DNA from: Sanguibacter keddieii DSM 10542
GTDB taxonomy: Bacteria > Actinomycetota > Actinomycetes > Actinomycetales > Cellulomonadaceae
Reading direction: 5' to 3'
NCBI RefSeq assembly: GCF_000024925.1
Contig: NC_013521.1
Span: forward strand, 3,410,001 to 3,474,000
Length of the DNA stretch: 64,000 nucleotides
Both the position numbers and the translations under genes were made by a program. The notes under the pieces are model-generated. The model saw only the letters and a list, made by a program, of their open reading frames with translations, was not told where the DNA came from and made no database searches. Below, one piece after another: positions 1-9,398 of the stretch; the stretch's first letter is position 1, and each line of letters begins with the position of its first letter.

Positions 1-228
1 GACGCCGGCCACGGCCTCACGCTCGGTCCCTCGTCGCACGACGCGGCGGTTGCCACGACGCCGGGCAGGCGTCGCCGGTGTCGCCGGTGTCGCCGGTGTC
101 GTACCCGTAGTGCTTTCCGGGACCGCGTCGTCCGGACCTGAGCCGACCGGTGCCGGGGTGTCCGCAGCTGAGCCGTCAGGTGCGGCCGTGCCACCCTGTC
201 CCGCCACGAACGCGCCGTCCGGCGTCAC
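1..228 (-). CDS. 5' part of an unidentified protein, cut by the window edge
   Basis: An open frame starts with GTG at 228 and runs 76 codons to the edge without a stop. Its GTG overlaps the TGA of the upstream helicase-like gene (GTGA junction), so the two are probably co-transcribed and translationally coupled. The visible N-terminus is hydrophilic and rich in Pro, Thr, Ala and Gly, with a TPATPATPA run from a 9-bp DNA repeat, followed by a basic stretch (RRRGNRRVVRR). No family can be recognised. Coupling to the helicase-like gene suggests related work, but this is only inference. Confidence 0.55.
   Translation of the reverse strand, partial: MTPDGAFVAGQGGTAAPDGSAADTPAPVGSGPDDAVPESTTGTTPATPATPATPARRRGNRRVVRRGTEREAVAGV
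71..97. repeat. Three tandem 9-bp units inside a coding region
   Basis: Three perfect copies of GTCGCCGGT lie head to tail. On the minus strand they encode the Thr-Pro-Ala repeat of the partial protein. Such in-frame units change copy number by slippage without breaking the frame. Confidence 0.8.
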
Positions 229-3200
229 AGCCCGAGGGCTCGACGGACCGCGCTCGACACGGCGATGTCCACGCGGTTGCTGCGGCGGACCAGCCCGAGC
301 TCGGAGCGCACCTGGGCGGCGAGCTCGTCGGCGTCACGCGGGACACCGTCGGTCATGATCCAGCGCGCGACCTCGTCGAGGTCGTCGTCACCGTAGGCCG
401 CGATGGGCAGACCGGCCTCGACGTCCGGGCGCGTCGCCCGGCGCTGGGGCTCGCGAGGTGTCGGGACCCCGTCGGCGGTGAGCAGCGGTGCGGTGACCAC
501 CGGGACGGGCGCGGAGGGGTCGACGACCTCTCCGGCGAACCCTTCTGCGGCGGCCAGACCGGCGATGTCACCGGCGTCGTCGACGCCGACGAGCGGGATC
601 GCGCCCGTCACCGGCATGCGTGCGGCGCGGCGGCGCGCCTCGATCTCGAGGACCGCCTCGCGGATGCGGTTCGCCTGGCCCTCGGGGTCGAGGAACAAGG
701 AGACCGACCACACCTGGATGACCGACCAGCCGAGGCGCTCGAGACGCTCGGCGCGCTGGCGGTCGCGGACCCGGATGCTCGTCTCGGCGGTGTAGTCCGC
801 GTCGTCGGTGAGCACCGCGACGAGGAGCTCGTCCGGCAGGTCGGGGTGCCCGACCACGAGCGGGATGTGCTCGCCGTCCGACGCGCCGTGGTGCGTCTCG
901 ACGGTCAGGCCGGCCCGGAACAGGCGCTCGGCGAGGTCGAGCACCAGGCGGTCGGGGTCCGGCTGCCCCTCGGCGAAGTCGCCGACGTCGTGCACCGGGC
1001 TGGCGGAGCGCTGCTCGACGAAGCCCAGGAGGGCACCGAGCAGCTGGGAGCCTGCTCCGCGCAGACGCTCGGGGTCGAGGTCGTCCGCACCGAAGCAGGA
1101 CACGACGGTGAGCCGGCGCCGGGTCGCACCGACGGCGTTGAGCAGGAGCGAGTCGCCCGTCGGGCCGGAGACGTCGCCGAAGTTGTGCAGCACACGGCCG
1201 TGCGGGGTGCGGCCGAAGCCGACCGAGAAGATCACGGCCTCGCGGCTCAGACCGGCGACGGACTGCAGGTCGGAGACCACCACGGGCTCGCGCCGCGACG
1301 GGTCGAAGAAGGGGCCGAGCGCCGCGTTCTGGCGCACCTGGCCGAGGATCGCCTCGCGGATGCGGTCCGCGTGCGTCCGCGACCCGGTGATGATGCCGAG
1401 CGACTCGTCCGGCCGGTCGAGCGCGTGCAGGATCGCGAGCTCGACCACCCGGTCGACCTCCGTCTGCGTCGACTCGACCGCGCCCGACGTGGGGTCGGGC
1501 ATGCCGACGCCCTCGACGGTCTCGAAGAACACCAGCCGCTCCTGCGACGGCAGCGGCATGGGGTGCAGCACCCCGGCGTAACCGTGCTCCGACAGGAACT
1601 GCGTGAGCTCGGGGTCCCGGCGCGAGGAGTCGCCGACCAGCGCGACGGTCGGCAGGAGCTCGGCGAGGCTGCGGACCGCCTGGCCCGGGGCGCAGCGGGC
1701 GTCGCCCACGACGACGACCTGACGTCCGCGGGCGACGGCCGACAGCACCGACTCGACCGGCAGGTGCTGCGCCGCGTCGAGGACCACGAGGTCGACCGTG
1801 CGGTGCGCGGGCAGCACGTGCGGGACGAGCGTCGGCGTCGCGATCATGCAGGGGCGCAGCTTGCGCAGGACGTCGCCGTACTCCTCGGCCACGGTGCGCA
1901 GGCTGGTCAGCGACTCCTCGACCAGCAGGGCGAAGAGCCCCTCGGCCTGGTCGCGGTTGTCGCGCAGGGCGCCGTGGATCTGCGCGACGGCCGCCGCACG
2001 GATCGGCGTGGCGAGGGACTCGACGTGCTCGCGGTCCAGGCGCCGGAACTGCTCGGCCAGCGCCTCGATGCCCCGGCCGCCCACCTCGGCGACGTAGGGG
2101 TCGGCCGCGAGGATCTGCTCGAACACCGAGCTCCACCACGCGAGGTCGAGCTCGGCCTCGACGAGACCGGCCTCGACCCGTCGGGCCGACAGGTCGGTGA
2201 GGAGCGTGCCGAGACCGTGGTCGGTCAGACGGCGCACCAGACGGGTCCGCTCGGGGAGCGTGGTGAGAGCGCCGGCGTCGTCGAGGAGGCGCTGCAGGCG
2301 CTCGGTGGCGTCACCGAGGGTGAGGTCGGCCAGACCGCCACCGGCGGAGGTCGTCGCGAGGACCGCGTCGAGGGCGGTGAGGTCGGCGACGACGTCGCGG
2401 TGGGTCTGCTCGATGGCAGCGAGGCCCTCGGGCAGCCGGGGCCACCCTCCCGACGGGCAGTGCTCGGCCCAGGTGCGGCGCTGCGCCTGCACCTCGAGGA
2501 GCGCGCCGTGCAGGTCGGCGACCCGCGAGCCCGGACGGATCATGTCCTTGGCACGCTTGACGAGGCGGCGACGGTGCAGGCCGCTCATCTCGACGTCGTG
2601 CTCCTTGCGCCACTGGCGGCTCGCGGTCGCGGCGACCAGGTCGTCCGCGGTCCGCTCGAAGACCATCGGCTGGAAGGCCTCGAGCGTCGTGCGCATGCCG
2701 GCGAGCATGGTGATCTGCTCGCCCCACGCGGAGACGGTCCGTGCGGCCTGCAGGCCGGTGTCCTCGACGACGGCGTCCAGCTGCCGGCGCAGGTCGGCGA
2801 GCGACACGTCGAGCAGGCGGGTGATGCGCTCGACGGCGTCCTCAGCCACGCCGTCGTCGTCGATGTCCGCGCCGTGCCACGGCGAGGTGCTCTGCCGCGC
2901 CGTGAAGGCGCCGAGGGTGGCCGCGCGCACCAGGTCGGCGCCGGCCTCCTGCCGGACCGAGGCGACCCGGGCGAGCGTCGCCGCGTCGAGCCGCACCGTC
3001 GTCGCAGGGGTCGGACGCTCGGAGGTGAGTCGGGCGAGCGCCTGGAGGGCGTCGTAGGCGGAGATGTCCCAGGGGGAACGGACCTGGTGCAGCCCGTCGA
3101 TCATGCGGGTGAGGCGGGCGCGCGTCTCGACGAGCTCGAGCCGGGTGTCCGCGATCCGCGCGGCGTCCACGGTGGGCGCCTCGAGGGTCATCGCACCGAG

Positions 3201-4466
3201 CAGCCGGCGCGAGACCGAGGTCCGCCAGCTGGGGCTCGGCGTCACGTCGAGGACCAGGTCGCCGAGACCGAGGTCCTCGAGGCGTGCCGTGAGCGCGTCG
3301 GCGGCGCGGCGGTGCCCGGGGACGTAGAGCACGCTGCGCCCGATCGCGGCCGCCTCGGCCACGACGGCGGCGACCGCGCCGGTCGAGTCGGCACCGACAG
3401 GGGCGTCGACGAAGAGGTGGCTGCCGGTCGCGAGGGCGTCGAGGACGTTGCGGCCCGACGGGTCGAGGTCGCCGACGCCACGCTCCATGCTCGGCTCGGC
3501 GTCGCCTGTGCGCAGCGCGGGCATCGAGGCCGCGAGGGAGTCGATCGCGGCCTGGTCGCCGGCGAGCGCCGCGATGACCTCGTGCCGGTCGAGCCCGATG
3601 TTGAGCTCGTCGAGGTCGTCGACGAGCATCTGGCCCGGGTGCGCGAAGGTCCCGACGAGCAGCTTGTCCGTCATCGTGAAGTCGGCCAGCACGGCCGACC
3701 CGAGGGCGTTGATGCGGTCGAGCGCCACGGCAGGGTCGAAGCCCGAGCCGGTGAACGCGCCGCGGGCGAGGGCCGCGGCGTCGAGCAGCGCGCCCCGGGA
3801 CCGCAGAGCACGTGCGAGGACGGGGTTGATCTCGGCGGTCGGCTCGAGCGCGAGCTCGTAGTCCGACTCCCCTCCCCCGCGGGCCTCGATCTCGATGGGG
3901 CGCAGCAGCACGGGCGCGCGGACGGTGCGGCCGGCGGCACGGGACGCCTCGGCTGCGGCGTCGTCGTACACGCCCCGGTCAGAACCGCCGGAGAAGGCGA
4001 CGCGGGCGAGCGCGGCGACGTCGTCGGAGGTCTCGTCGACCTCGTGCTCGGTCCACGTCGCGAGGCCGATGGCGAGGTAGGTCGGGGCGATGCCGTAGCG
4101 CTCGGCCTGCTCCTGCGAGCGCTGCGCGACGGCGCGGGCGCGGCGGCGCGCGACGGGCAGCGAGCTGCCCTCGCGGAAGATGTTGGCCAGGCGGGTGCTG
4201 CGGCCGGCGAACAGCTGGGCGATGCCCGACGGGTGCGCGGCCGTGAGGTCGAGGACCGCGTCGCCGAGGAGCCCGACGTCGGCGAGCGTGGAGCCGCCGG
4301 CCAGCGAGACGAGGGTCGAGCGCCACCGGTCGATGGCCGCGGCGACGGTCTCGGCCGTCGTGGGGGGCTTGACGAGGGTGGGGACCGTGCGCATCGCAAG
4401 GGTCTCGGCGGTCGCGTCGGCGTCGCCGTGGACCGCGCCGGAGGCGGGCTGGTCCGAGCTGGTCAT
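225..4466 (-). CDS. Large SF1-helicase-like protein with degenerate ATPase motif and C-terminal nuclease-like domain
   Basis: A 1413-residue protein resembling the DUF4011 / AAA-type SF1 helicases that end in an MTES_1575 (Vsr-like) endonuclease domain. The motif I region near residue 355 reads DAPVGADSTGA instead of GPPGTGKS, so the Walker A lysine is absent. Motif Ia-like VLYVPGHRRAAD follows. The motif II position near residue 895 reads VVLDAAQHLP rather than DEA(S/Q). Near residues 1220-1310 the RDRQRAERLERLGWSVIQVWS segment is typical of the nuclease module, but the expected acidic/Lys core is not obvious. ATG at 4466 is preferred: the extra 36 codons back to a GTG at 4574 use AGG, AGA, GAT and CCT unlike the rest. 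However, that GTG follows TAGCGT by 6 bases and could be a leaderless start. The stop overlaps the next gene. Role unknown; possibly a non-catalytic helicase relative. Confidence 0.75.
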   Translation of the reverse strand: MTSSDQPASGAVHGDADATAETLAMRTVPTLVKPPTTAETVAAAIDRWRSTLVSLAGGSTLADVGLLGDAVLDLTAAHPSGIAQLFAGRSTRLANIFREGSSLPVARRRARAVAQRSQEQAERYGIAPTYLAIGLATWTEHEVDETSDDVAALARVAFSGGSDRGVYDDAAAEASRAAGRTVRAPVLLRPIEIEARGGGESDYELALEPTAEINPVLARALRSRGALLDAAALARGAFTGSGFDPAVALDRINALGSAVLADFTMTDKLLVGTFAHPGQMLVDDLDELNIGLDRHEVIAALAGDQAAIDSLAASMPALRTGDAEPSMERGVGDLDPSGRNVLDALATGSHLFVDAPVGADSTGAVAAVVAEAAAIGRSVLYVPGHRRAADALTARLEDLGLGDLVLDVTPSPSWRTSVSRRLLGAMTLEAPTVDAARIADTRLELVETRARLTRMIDGLHQVRSPWDISAYDALQALARLTSERPTPATTVRLDAATLARVASVRQEAGADLVRAATLGAFTARQSTSPWHGADIDDDGVAEDAVERITRLLDVSLADLRRQLDAVVEDTGLQAARTVSAWGEQITMLAGMRTTLEAFQPMVFERTADDLVAATASRQWRKEHDVEMSGLHRRRLVKRAKDMIRPGSRVADLHGALLEVQAQRRTWAEHCPSGGWPRLPEGLAAIEQTHRDVVADLTALDAVLATTSAGGGLADLTLGDATERLQRLLDDAGALTTLPERTRLVRRLTDHGLGTLLTDLSARRVEAGLVEAELDLAWWSSVFEQILAADPYVAEVGGRGIEALAEQFRRLDREHVESLATPIRAAAVAQIHGALRDNRDQAEGLFALLVEESLTSLRTVAEEYGDVLRKLRPCMIATPTLVPHVLPAHRTVDLVVLDAAQHLPVESVLSAVARGRQVVVVGDARCAPGQAVRSLAELLPTVALVGDSSRRDPELTQFLSEHGYAGVLHPMPLPSQERLVFFETVEGVGMPDPTSGAVESTQTEVDRVVELAILHALDRPDESLGIITGSRTHADRIREAILGQVRQNAALGPFFDPSRREPVVVSDLQSVAGLSREAVIFSVGFGRTPHGRVLHNFGDVSGPTGDSLLLNAVGATRRRLTVVSCFGADDLDPERLRGAGSQLLGALLGFVEQRSASPVHDVGDFAEGQPDPDRLVLDLAERLFRAGLTVETHHGASDGEHIPLVVGHPDLPDELLVAVLTDDADYTAETSIRVRDRQRAERLERLGWSVIQVWSVSLFLDPEGQANRIREAVLEIEARRRAARMPVTGAIPLVGVDDAGDIAGLAAAEGFAGEVVDPSAPVPVVTAPLLTADGVPTPREPQRRATRPDVEAGLPIAAYGDDDLDEVARWIMTDGVPRDADELAAQVRSELGLVRRSNRVDIAVSSAVRRALGL

Positions 4467-5065
4467 GTCAGGGGTTCTCTCGCTGGACGGGTCGTGAGGC
4501 GCAGCCGAGGTCGGGTCGTGGTGCGTGCGGGCCCTGTCGGTCCCCGCCGGCCTGTCGCGATCGGGAGCTGTCACCCCAGCACGCTATCCGCCGTGACGTG
4601 GTTTGTGGACCTGACGCGCCGAGGGACGGGGCAGCCGAGGGGGCGCAGGAGGCCGTGAGAGAGCCTCGGGAGCGGCGCTGAGAACCGTGTGCGAGCGCGG
4701 CCTCGAGGGTGTCGACACCGCGGAGGACCTGCGGCGGAGACCGGGCTGGACGGAGGCCTGGAGACCTCGTCGGCGACTCGCCAGAAATAGGAACAGTGCG
4801 TGCCGCGCAGGGGGCAGGCGGCACGCACTGTCAGGGACAACTATGCACTCGGCCAGATCGGGTGTCAACAGGGAAGTTGAAGGTTCTTCCAGATCGGTTC
4901 GAGCCCTGGTATCCCGCGGCTCACAGGGAGGGCTCCGACCTGCGGGTTCACCGGGCAGAGCGCCCCTCCAGCAGCCCGGCGGCAACCCTCGCGTGACCCG
5001 CGACACCCCCACCCGGGCACCGGCGAGGAACAGCGTCGACGGTCAGGTAGCCTTGTCTCGCTCTC
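4467..5065. other. Intergenic region between helicase-like gene and tRNA-Arg
   Basis: About 600 bases without a convincing gene. Open frames here have no ribosome-binding site and no typical codon use. It holds the inverted repeat at 4793-4831 and, just before the tRNA, a TAGCCT (5048-5053) that could be a -10 box for the tRNA. Confidence 0.6.
4793..4831. terminator. Inverted repeat, terminator-like
   Basis: A perfect 13-bp stem (ACAGTGCGTGCCG paired with its complement) encloses a 13-base loop. No U-tract follows, as is common in GC-rich actinobacteria. It lies between the divergent helicase-like gene and the tRNA, so a terminator for an unseen transcript or a regulatory hairpin are both possible. 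Confidence 0.4.
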
Positions 5066-5141
5066 GCGCCCGTAGCTCAGGGGATAGAGCACCGCTCTCC
5101 TAAAGCGGGTGTCGGCAGTTCGAATCTGCCCGGGCGCACCA
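5066..5141 (+). tRNA. tRNA-Arg (anticodon CCT)
   Basis: A complete cloverleaf of 76 bases. The acceptor stem is GCGCCCG with CGGGCGC, the D-arm GCTC...GAGC, the anticodon stem CCGCT/AGCGG with loop CTCCTAA giving anticodon CCT, the variable loop GTGTC, and the T-arm GGCAG TTCGAAT CTGCC. CCA is encoded. It reads AGG codons, which are rare in this genome. No integrase or duplicated tRNA end is seen downstream, so there is no sign of an integrated element here. Confidence 0.97.
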
Positions 5142-5219
5142 TCTCGCAGGACCCCGCGGCGCCGTCGCACCCGAGCCTGTGGCGTCGACGTGCGCCTCGC
5201 AGCACGGGCCCACCGCGGC

Positions 5220-5576
5220 TCAGACCTTCTTCACCACGCTCGACTTGAGCTGCATGGGCCCGAAGCCGTCGACCTTGCAGTCGATGTCGTGGTCACCGAC
5301 GCCGTCGACCAGGCGGATGCCCCGCACCTTGGTGCCGACCTTGATGGCGGTCGCGCTGCCCTTGACCTTGAGGTCCTTGACGACGGTCACCGTGTCGCCG
5401 TCGGCGAGCACGTTCCCGACCGCGTCGCGGATCTCCCGCGGGCCGTCGGAGACGTCGGCGTCGGTGCCCGCACCGGGCTCCCACTCGTGGTCGCACTCGG
5501 GGCACACGAGCAGCGCGCCCATCTCGTAGGTGTAGACGGAGGAGCACTCGGGGCACGGGGGCAGGGTGTCGGTCAC
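5220..5576 (-). CDS. yjdM: YjdM/PhnA-type zinc ribbon protein
   Basis: A 118-residue protein of the YjdM (formerly PhnA) family. The N-terminal zinc ribbon has CPEC at residues 8-11 and CPEC at 25-28. The C-terminal KOW/SH3-like domain carries the typical [13 protein letters not shown] and DIDCKVDG segments. The start is GTG at 5576; a second in-frame GTG three codons upstream is possible. It is a stand-alone gene ending close to the tRNA on the other strand. The family was once linked to phosphonate use, but its biochemical role is not settled, and no phosphonate genes are nearby. Confidence 0.9.
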   Translation of the reverse strand: MTDTLPPCPECSSVYTYEMGALLVCPECDHEWEPGAGTDADVSDGPREIRDAVGNVLADGDTVTVVKDLKVKGSATAIKVGTKVRGIRLVDGVGDHDIDCKVDGFGPMQLKSSVVKKV

Positions 5577-5626
5577 GGCCGACACCCTACCCACCTGCAC
5601 CGTCTCAGAAAGCCACCTGCGCCGTC

Positions 5627-7027
5627 TCAGACGGAGGGCTCGTGCTCCTTCTCGTCCTCGTGAGACGCGAGCCCGTAGTCGACGTCCTTGGTCTCCTTGG
5701 ACAGCAGCACGGCGATCAGCGTGAGGACCGCGGCCCCCGACAGGTAGAGCCCGACGAGCCACGTGTCGCCGTCGGCCTGCGCCCAGAGGGCGACGGCGAC
5801 GATCGGCGCGAGCGCCGCACCGAGGATGGAGCTGACGTTGTAGGCGATCGCCGAGCCGGTGTACCGCACGTTGGTGGGGAACAGCTCGGGCAGCAGCGCA
5901 CCCATGGGCCCGAAGGTCACCCCCATGAGGGTGAACCCCAGGATGAGGAAGGCCTGCACCAGGCCACCGGTGAAGGCGGCGTCGGCGCGCGGCACGAGGA
6001 ACAGGTGGAAGGTCAGCCCGAAGACGACGATGAGGCTCGACACCCCGATGAGCAGCCGCCGGCGGCCGATGAGGTCGGCGACGGGCCCGGAGATGAGCGT
6101 GAAGATCCCGAAGAAGATCACGCCGATGATCTGCATGATGACGAAGTGCACGTAGGGGATGCCCAGGCCCGCGGGGTCGGCGTCGGCCGCCTTGGTGCCG
6201 TAGGTCAGCGTGAAGCTGGTCATGAGGTAGAAGAGCACGTAGGTGGCGAGCATGATGAACGTGCCGAGGACTAGCTGGCGCCAGTGGAACCGGAACACCG
6301 TCGCGAGGGGCGTCTTGGTGATCGCGCCCTTCTTCTCGGCCTTGACGAAGGCCTCGGACTCGACGAGCTTGAGCCGGACCCACAGGCCGATGATCACCAT
6401 GACGGCGGAGAACAGGAACGGGATCCGCCATCCCCACGAGAGGAACGCCTCGGACTGCAGCAGGGAGTCCTCGGGGTGGGGCAGCACGGCGTTGATGGTG
6501 AGGAACAGGCCGTTGGCGATGATGAAGCCGATCGGCGCCCCGAGCTGGGGGAAGGTGCCGTACCAGGCGCGCTTGTTCGCCGGGGCGTTCTCGGTCGCGA
6601 CGAGCGCCGCACCCGACCACTCGCCGCCGAGCGCGAAGCCCTGCGCGAGGCGCAGCACGAGGAGCAGCGCGGGCGCCACGATCCCGATCGAGTCGAAGGT
6701 GGGGAGCACCCCGATGAGGAAGGTCGCGATCCCCATGGTGAGCAGCGAGATGACGAGGGTCGTCTTGCGGCCGCGCTTGTCCCCCAGGTGGCCGAAGACC
6801 ACGGCCCCGACCGGTCGGGCGACCATCGCGGCGCCGAACACGGCGAAGGACGCGAGCAGCGCCGTGGTGTCGTTGCCCGTGGGGAAGAACAGGGTGGGGA
6901 AGACGAGGACGGCTGCCGTCGCGTAGACGTAGAAGTCGTAGAACTCGATCGTGGTGCCGACGAGGCTCGCGGTGATGACCCTCCCCCGGGAGTTCAGCGG
7001 GCGGGCGGGTGCAGCGGTGGTGGTCAT
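5627..7027 (-). CDS. MFS transporter, metabolite:H+ symporter (MHS) type
   Basis: A 466-residue membrane protein with about 12 predicted helices. The N-terminal [16 protein letters not shown] segment and the loop [10 protein letters not shown] between helices 2 and 3 are hallmarks of the MHS (ProP/KgtP/ShiA-like) family, as is [15 protein letters not shown] in helix 4. These carriers import organic acids, betaines or shikimate with protons; the substrate cannot be told from sequence. The C-terminus is acidic (HEDEKEHEP). It is a single gene with ATG at 7027, divergent from osmC. Confidence 0.9.
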   Translation of the reverse strand: MTTTAAPARPLNSRGRVITASLVGTTIEFYDFYVYATAAVLVFPTLFFPTGNDTTALLASFAVFGAAMVARPVGAVVFGHLGDKRGRKTTLVISLLTMGIATFLIGVLPTFDSIGIVAPALLLVLRLAQGFALGGEWSGAALVATENAPANKRAWYGTFPQLGAPIGFIIANGLFLTINAVLPHPEDSLLQSEAFLSWGWRIPFLFSAVMVIIGLWVRLKLVESEAFVKAEKKGAITKTPLATVFRFHWRQLVLGTFIMLATYVLFYLMTSFTLTYGTKAADADPAGLGIPYVHFVIMQIIGVIFFGIFTLISGPVADLIGRRRLLIGVSSLIVVFGLTFHLFLVPRADAAFTGGLVQAFLILGFTLMGVTFGPMGALLPELFPTNVRYTGSAIAYNVSSILGAALAPIVAVALWAQADGDTWLVGLYLSGAAVLTLIAVLLSKETKDVDYGLASHEDEKEHEPSV

Positions 7028-7337
7028 GTGGTGCTCCGGTCGGTGGGCTCACGCTCGAGGCATCGTTCGCGGACGGGCGTCTGAGCGGAGCTGCGCGGGC
7101 ACGAGGGCTGCGGCGCGGACCGGGGAGAGCTGCGGGCCGGGGAGAACAAGGGGCCGTGGTCGACACGTGGGTGACGGTACCGAGCAACACTAGGACTGTC
7201 TCAGCATGAGTTCACCCCGTCTCCACCATGTGGACGACCTCGGCGTCGCCCGCGGCGGTGTGCGGCTGGTGAGCAGTCGCCTGCGCCCTCGGCGGACACC
7301 CCGGGCGCACCCGGGCACCCGGTGGAAGAATCAGCAG
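7028..7337. other. Divergent intergenic region
   Basis: About 310 bases between the MFS gene (minus) and the OsmC gene (plus). It should contain both promoters, but no pair of -35/-10 boxes stands out. A direct repeat CCGGGGAGA is present near 7120-7145. Nothing else is identifiable. Confidence 0.5.
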
Positions 7338-7853
7338 ATGACCGAGAACACGAGCACCGCGACCGACTCCTCGAGCGACACCCCGACCGGCACCTCGTCG
7401 AGCACCGTCTCCCCCGCACCCCAGGCCGGCACGCAGCCGGCGCTCTGGGTCGAGCGCACCGGCGGGCGCCGCTACGTGGGCCGCAGCGCCCGCGGCGGCG
7501 AGGTCCAGCTCGGCGGTCTGGACGTCGAGGGGACCTTCACCCCGGGAGAGCTCCTCAAGATCGCCCTCGCCGCGTGCACCGGGTTCTCGTCCGACGTCAC
7601 CCTGGCGCGCCGCCTCGGGGACGACTACGCGGCGACGATCCACGTCTCCGGCGTCTCCGACCCCGACGAAGACCGCTACCCGAGGCTCGTCGAGCGCCTC
7701 GAGCTCGACCTCTCCGGCCTCGACGACGAGGCCCGCGAGCGCCTGCTCACCGTCGTCACCCGTGCGGTCGACCAGGCCTGCACCGTCGGGCGGACCCTGA
7801 AGGCGGGCGCGGAGGTCGAGCTGACCATCGCGTCGGTGTCGACCGCCGAGTGA
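7338..7853 (+). CDS. OsmC family peroxiredoxin-like protein
   Basis: A 171-residue OsmC/Ohr-superfamily protein. The two redox cysteines expected of the family are at C80 (AACTGFSSDV) and C148 (QACTVGRTL). The fold typically reduces organic hydroperoxides in the cytoplasm. The N-terminal 30 residues are Ser/Thr-rich and dispensable-looking. ATG at 7338 is preferred over an earlier in-frame start at 7206 because GGAAGA lies about 9 bases upstream and homology begins after it. Whether it is OsmC, Ohr or the YhfA branch cannot be decided; spacing and sequence are closest to generic OsmC. Confidence 0.88.
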   Translation: MTENTSTATDSSSDTPTGTSSSTVSPAPQAGTQPALWVERTGGRRYVGRSARGGEVQLGGLDVEGTFTPGELLKIALAACTGFSSDVTLARRLGDDYAATIHVSGVSDPDEDRYPRLVERLELDLSGLDDEARERLLTVVTRAVDQACTVGRTLKAGAEVELTIASVSTAE

Positions 7854-7946
7854 CCCGCAGCGGTGCCCGGCCCCTCGTGATGCCGGACGCCGATCCCCCA
7901 CTTCACGCCCCCTCTCACGACCTGCCGACCCCTGCAAGGAGACACC

Positions 7947-8771
7947 GTGGACCAGAAGCTGTCGTTCGTCCGGACGCCGCTGATCGACGCCGCGCTCGAC
8001 CAGGCGCTCACGCTGCCGTCGTCGACGGTGCGCGCCCACGTCGACAGCCTGCGCCGCAAGAACCCCGAGGCCTCGCCCCAGCAGATCATCAACCTGCTCA
8101 CCCGCGAGTACTCGCTCGTGCTCCAGGGAGCGGGAGGCGCGGTCGGCGCGGCCGCGGCCTTCCCCGGCGTCGGGACGGGCGTCTCGATGATCCTCAGCGG
8201 CGGGGACGTCGCGACCTTCTTCAGCGCGTCGGCCGCCTACGCGCTCTGCGTCGCCGAGGTGCACGGCGTCGAGGGCGACGACCTCGACCGTCGCCGCGCG
8301 CTGCTGCTCGCGACGGTGCTCGGCGAGTCCGGCGCCCGGTCCGTGGAGGAGGTGTCCGGCAAGTCGGCAGCGGCCTGGGGCACCGCCCTCATGACCACCA
8401 TGCCCAAGAGCACCATCCGGCAGGTCAACAAGGTCCTCACCCGACGGTTCGTCAAGCGGCAGATCGCCAAGCAGACCTCCCTGATGATGGGACGCATCAT
8501 CCCGTTCGGCATCGGCGCCGTCGTCGGTGTCGCGGGTGGTCGGGCGCTCGCGAAGACCGTGGTGCACCAGGCCACCAAGGCCTTCGGGCCGGCACCGGCC
8601 CAGTTCGCGCGGGCGGTGGCGCCGGCGCGGTCGAAGGGCGTGCCGGAGGACGGCCTGCTCGTCGACCCGCGAGGGGGTGCCGGGTCGAAGATCCCGCTGG
8701 TCGACCGGGCACGTCGTGCGCGGCTGGGCCGCGGCTCGCGACGCATCACCTCCAGCACGGACAAGTCATGA
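7947..8771 (+). CDS. Hypothetical membrane-associated protein
   Basis: A 274-residue protein starting at GTG with an excellent AAGGAGA 5 bases upstream. Residues 50-110 contain Gly/Ala-rich hydrophobic segments (GAGGAVGAAAAFPGVGTG) and residues 175-205 another (IIPFGIGAVVGVAGGRALA), giving a pattern seen in EcsC-like membrane-associated proteins, but I cannot assign the family firmly. The C-terminus is basic. Its TGA overlaps the ATG of the SRPBCC gene (ATGA), so the two are an operon. Confidence 0.75.
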   Translation: MDQKLSFVRTPLIDAALDQALTLPSSTVRAHVDSLRRKNPEASPQQIINLLTREYSLVLQGAGGAVGAAAAFPGVGTGVSMILSGGDVATFFSASAAYALCVAEVHGVEGDDLDRRRALLLATVLGESGARSVEEVSGKSAAAWGTALMTTMPKSTIRQVNKVLTRRFVKRQIAKQTSLMMGRIIPFGIGAVVGVAGGRALAKTVVHQATKAFGPAPAQFARAVAPARSKGVPEDGLLVDPRGGAGSKIPLVDRARRARLGRGSRRITSSTDKS

Positions 8772-9253
8772 CGCGCGTCGCGGTCACCCGGGTCCTCCCG
8801 GGGCAGCCCGACGAGGTCTTCGACCTCGTGGCCGACGTCCGCCACCACTCGCGCTGGATCCCGCTGACCTGGGGCTCGTTCCCCACGGACGCGTCGGGGC
8901 ACCCGCTCGCCCCGGGCCCGCTCCCCCGCGGTGCCCGGTTCACGATGTTCAGCCACCCGGGCATCGTCGACCGCATGGAGGTCGTCGGCCTGGAGCGCCC
9001 CACGGCCGGCTCCCCGGGAGCCGACGAGCGCCACCGCCTCGTGCTGCGCAAGGCCGGTCCACTGCTGCTCGGGACGGCCGGGATCGACGTGGAGCCCGTC
9101 GACCACGCGTCGAGCCTGGTGACGTGGTGGGAAGAGGTCTACCTCGCCGGCCCGCTCCCGGCGCGGTTCACCGCGCCGCTGCTCGCGGTGCCGCTCGGCC
9201 TGATGCTGCGCCTCGCGCTGCACCGGGTCGCGCGCGAGGTCGACGCCGGCTGA
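8768..9253 (+). CDS. SRPBCC (START/Bet v1-like) family protein
   Basis: A 161-residue protein. The opening VAVTRVLPGQPDEVFDLVAD followed by a W-I-P-L segment, and the late WWEEVYLAGPLP and LHRVAREV helix, match the SRPBCC ligand-binding fold (polyketide cyclase/dehydrase type). Such proteins bind hydrophobic ligands; the ligand is unknown. It is translationally coupled to the preceding gene through an ATGA overlap, which suggests the pair works together at the membrane. Confidence 0.8.
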   Translation: MTRVAVTRVLPGQPDEVFDLVADVRHHSRWIPLTWGSFPTDASGHPLAPGPLPRGARFTMFSHPGIVDRMEVVGLERPTAGSPGADERHRLVLRKAGPLLLGTAGIDVEPVDHASSLVTWWEEVYLAGPLPARFTAPLLAVPLGLMLRLALHRVAREVDAG

Positions 9254-9398
9254 CAGGAGTGCCGCTCCTCCGCGCGATCTCACGGCTCTCGGCGTAGTGT
9301 CGGGCATCACACCGACCGTGTGACCAGCGACCGGGCACCACCCGGACGCTCCCGACGTGACCTCGGCACCCCCCGAGGCCTCTCCCAGGAGCCCGCCC

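Noticed and set aside
150-4658. A 1502-codon plus-strand open frame covering the whole helicase-like gene
   Set aside because: It is an antisense shadow caused by high GC and few stop codons. It is Arg/Gly/Val/Glu-rich low-complexity sequence with no motif, while the minus strand shows helicase features.
4687-5103. Possible small genes between the helicase-like gene and the tRNA
   Set aside because: No ribosome-binding site, no typical third-position GC bias, and the frame runs into the tRNA.
5066-5220. tRNA-Arg as an attachment site for an integrated element
   Set aside because: No integrase, no duplicated tRNA 3' end and no change in composition are seen on either side.
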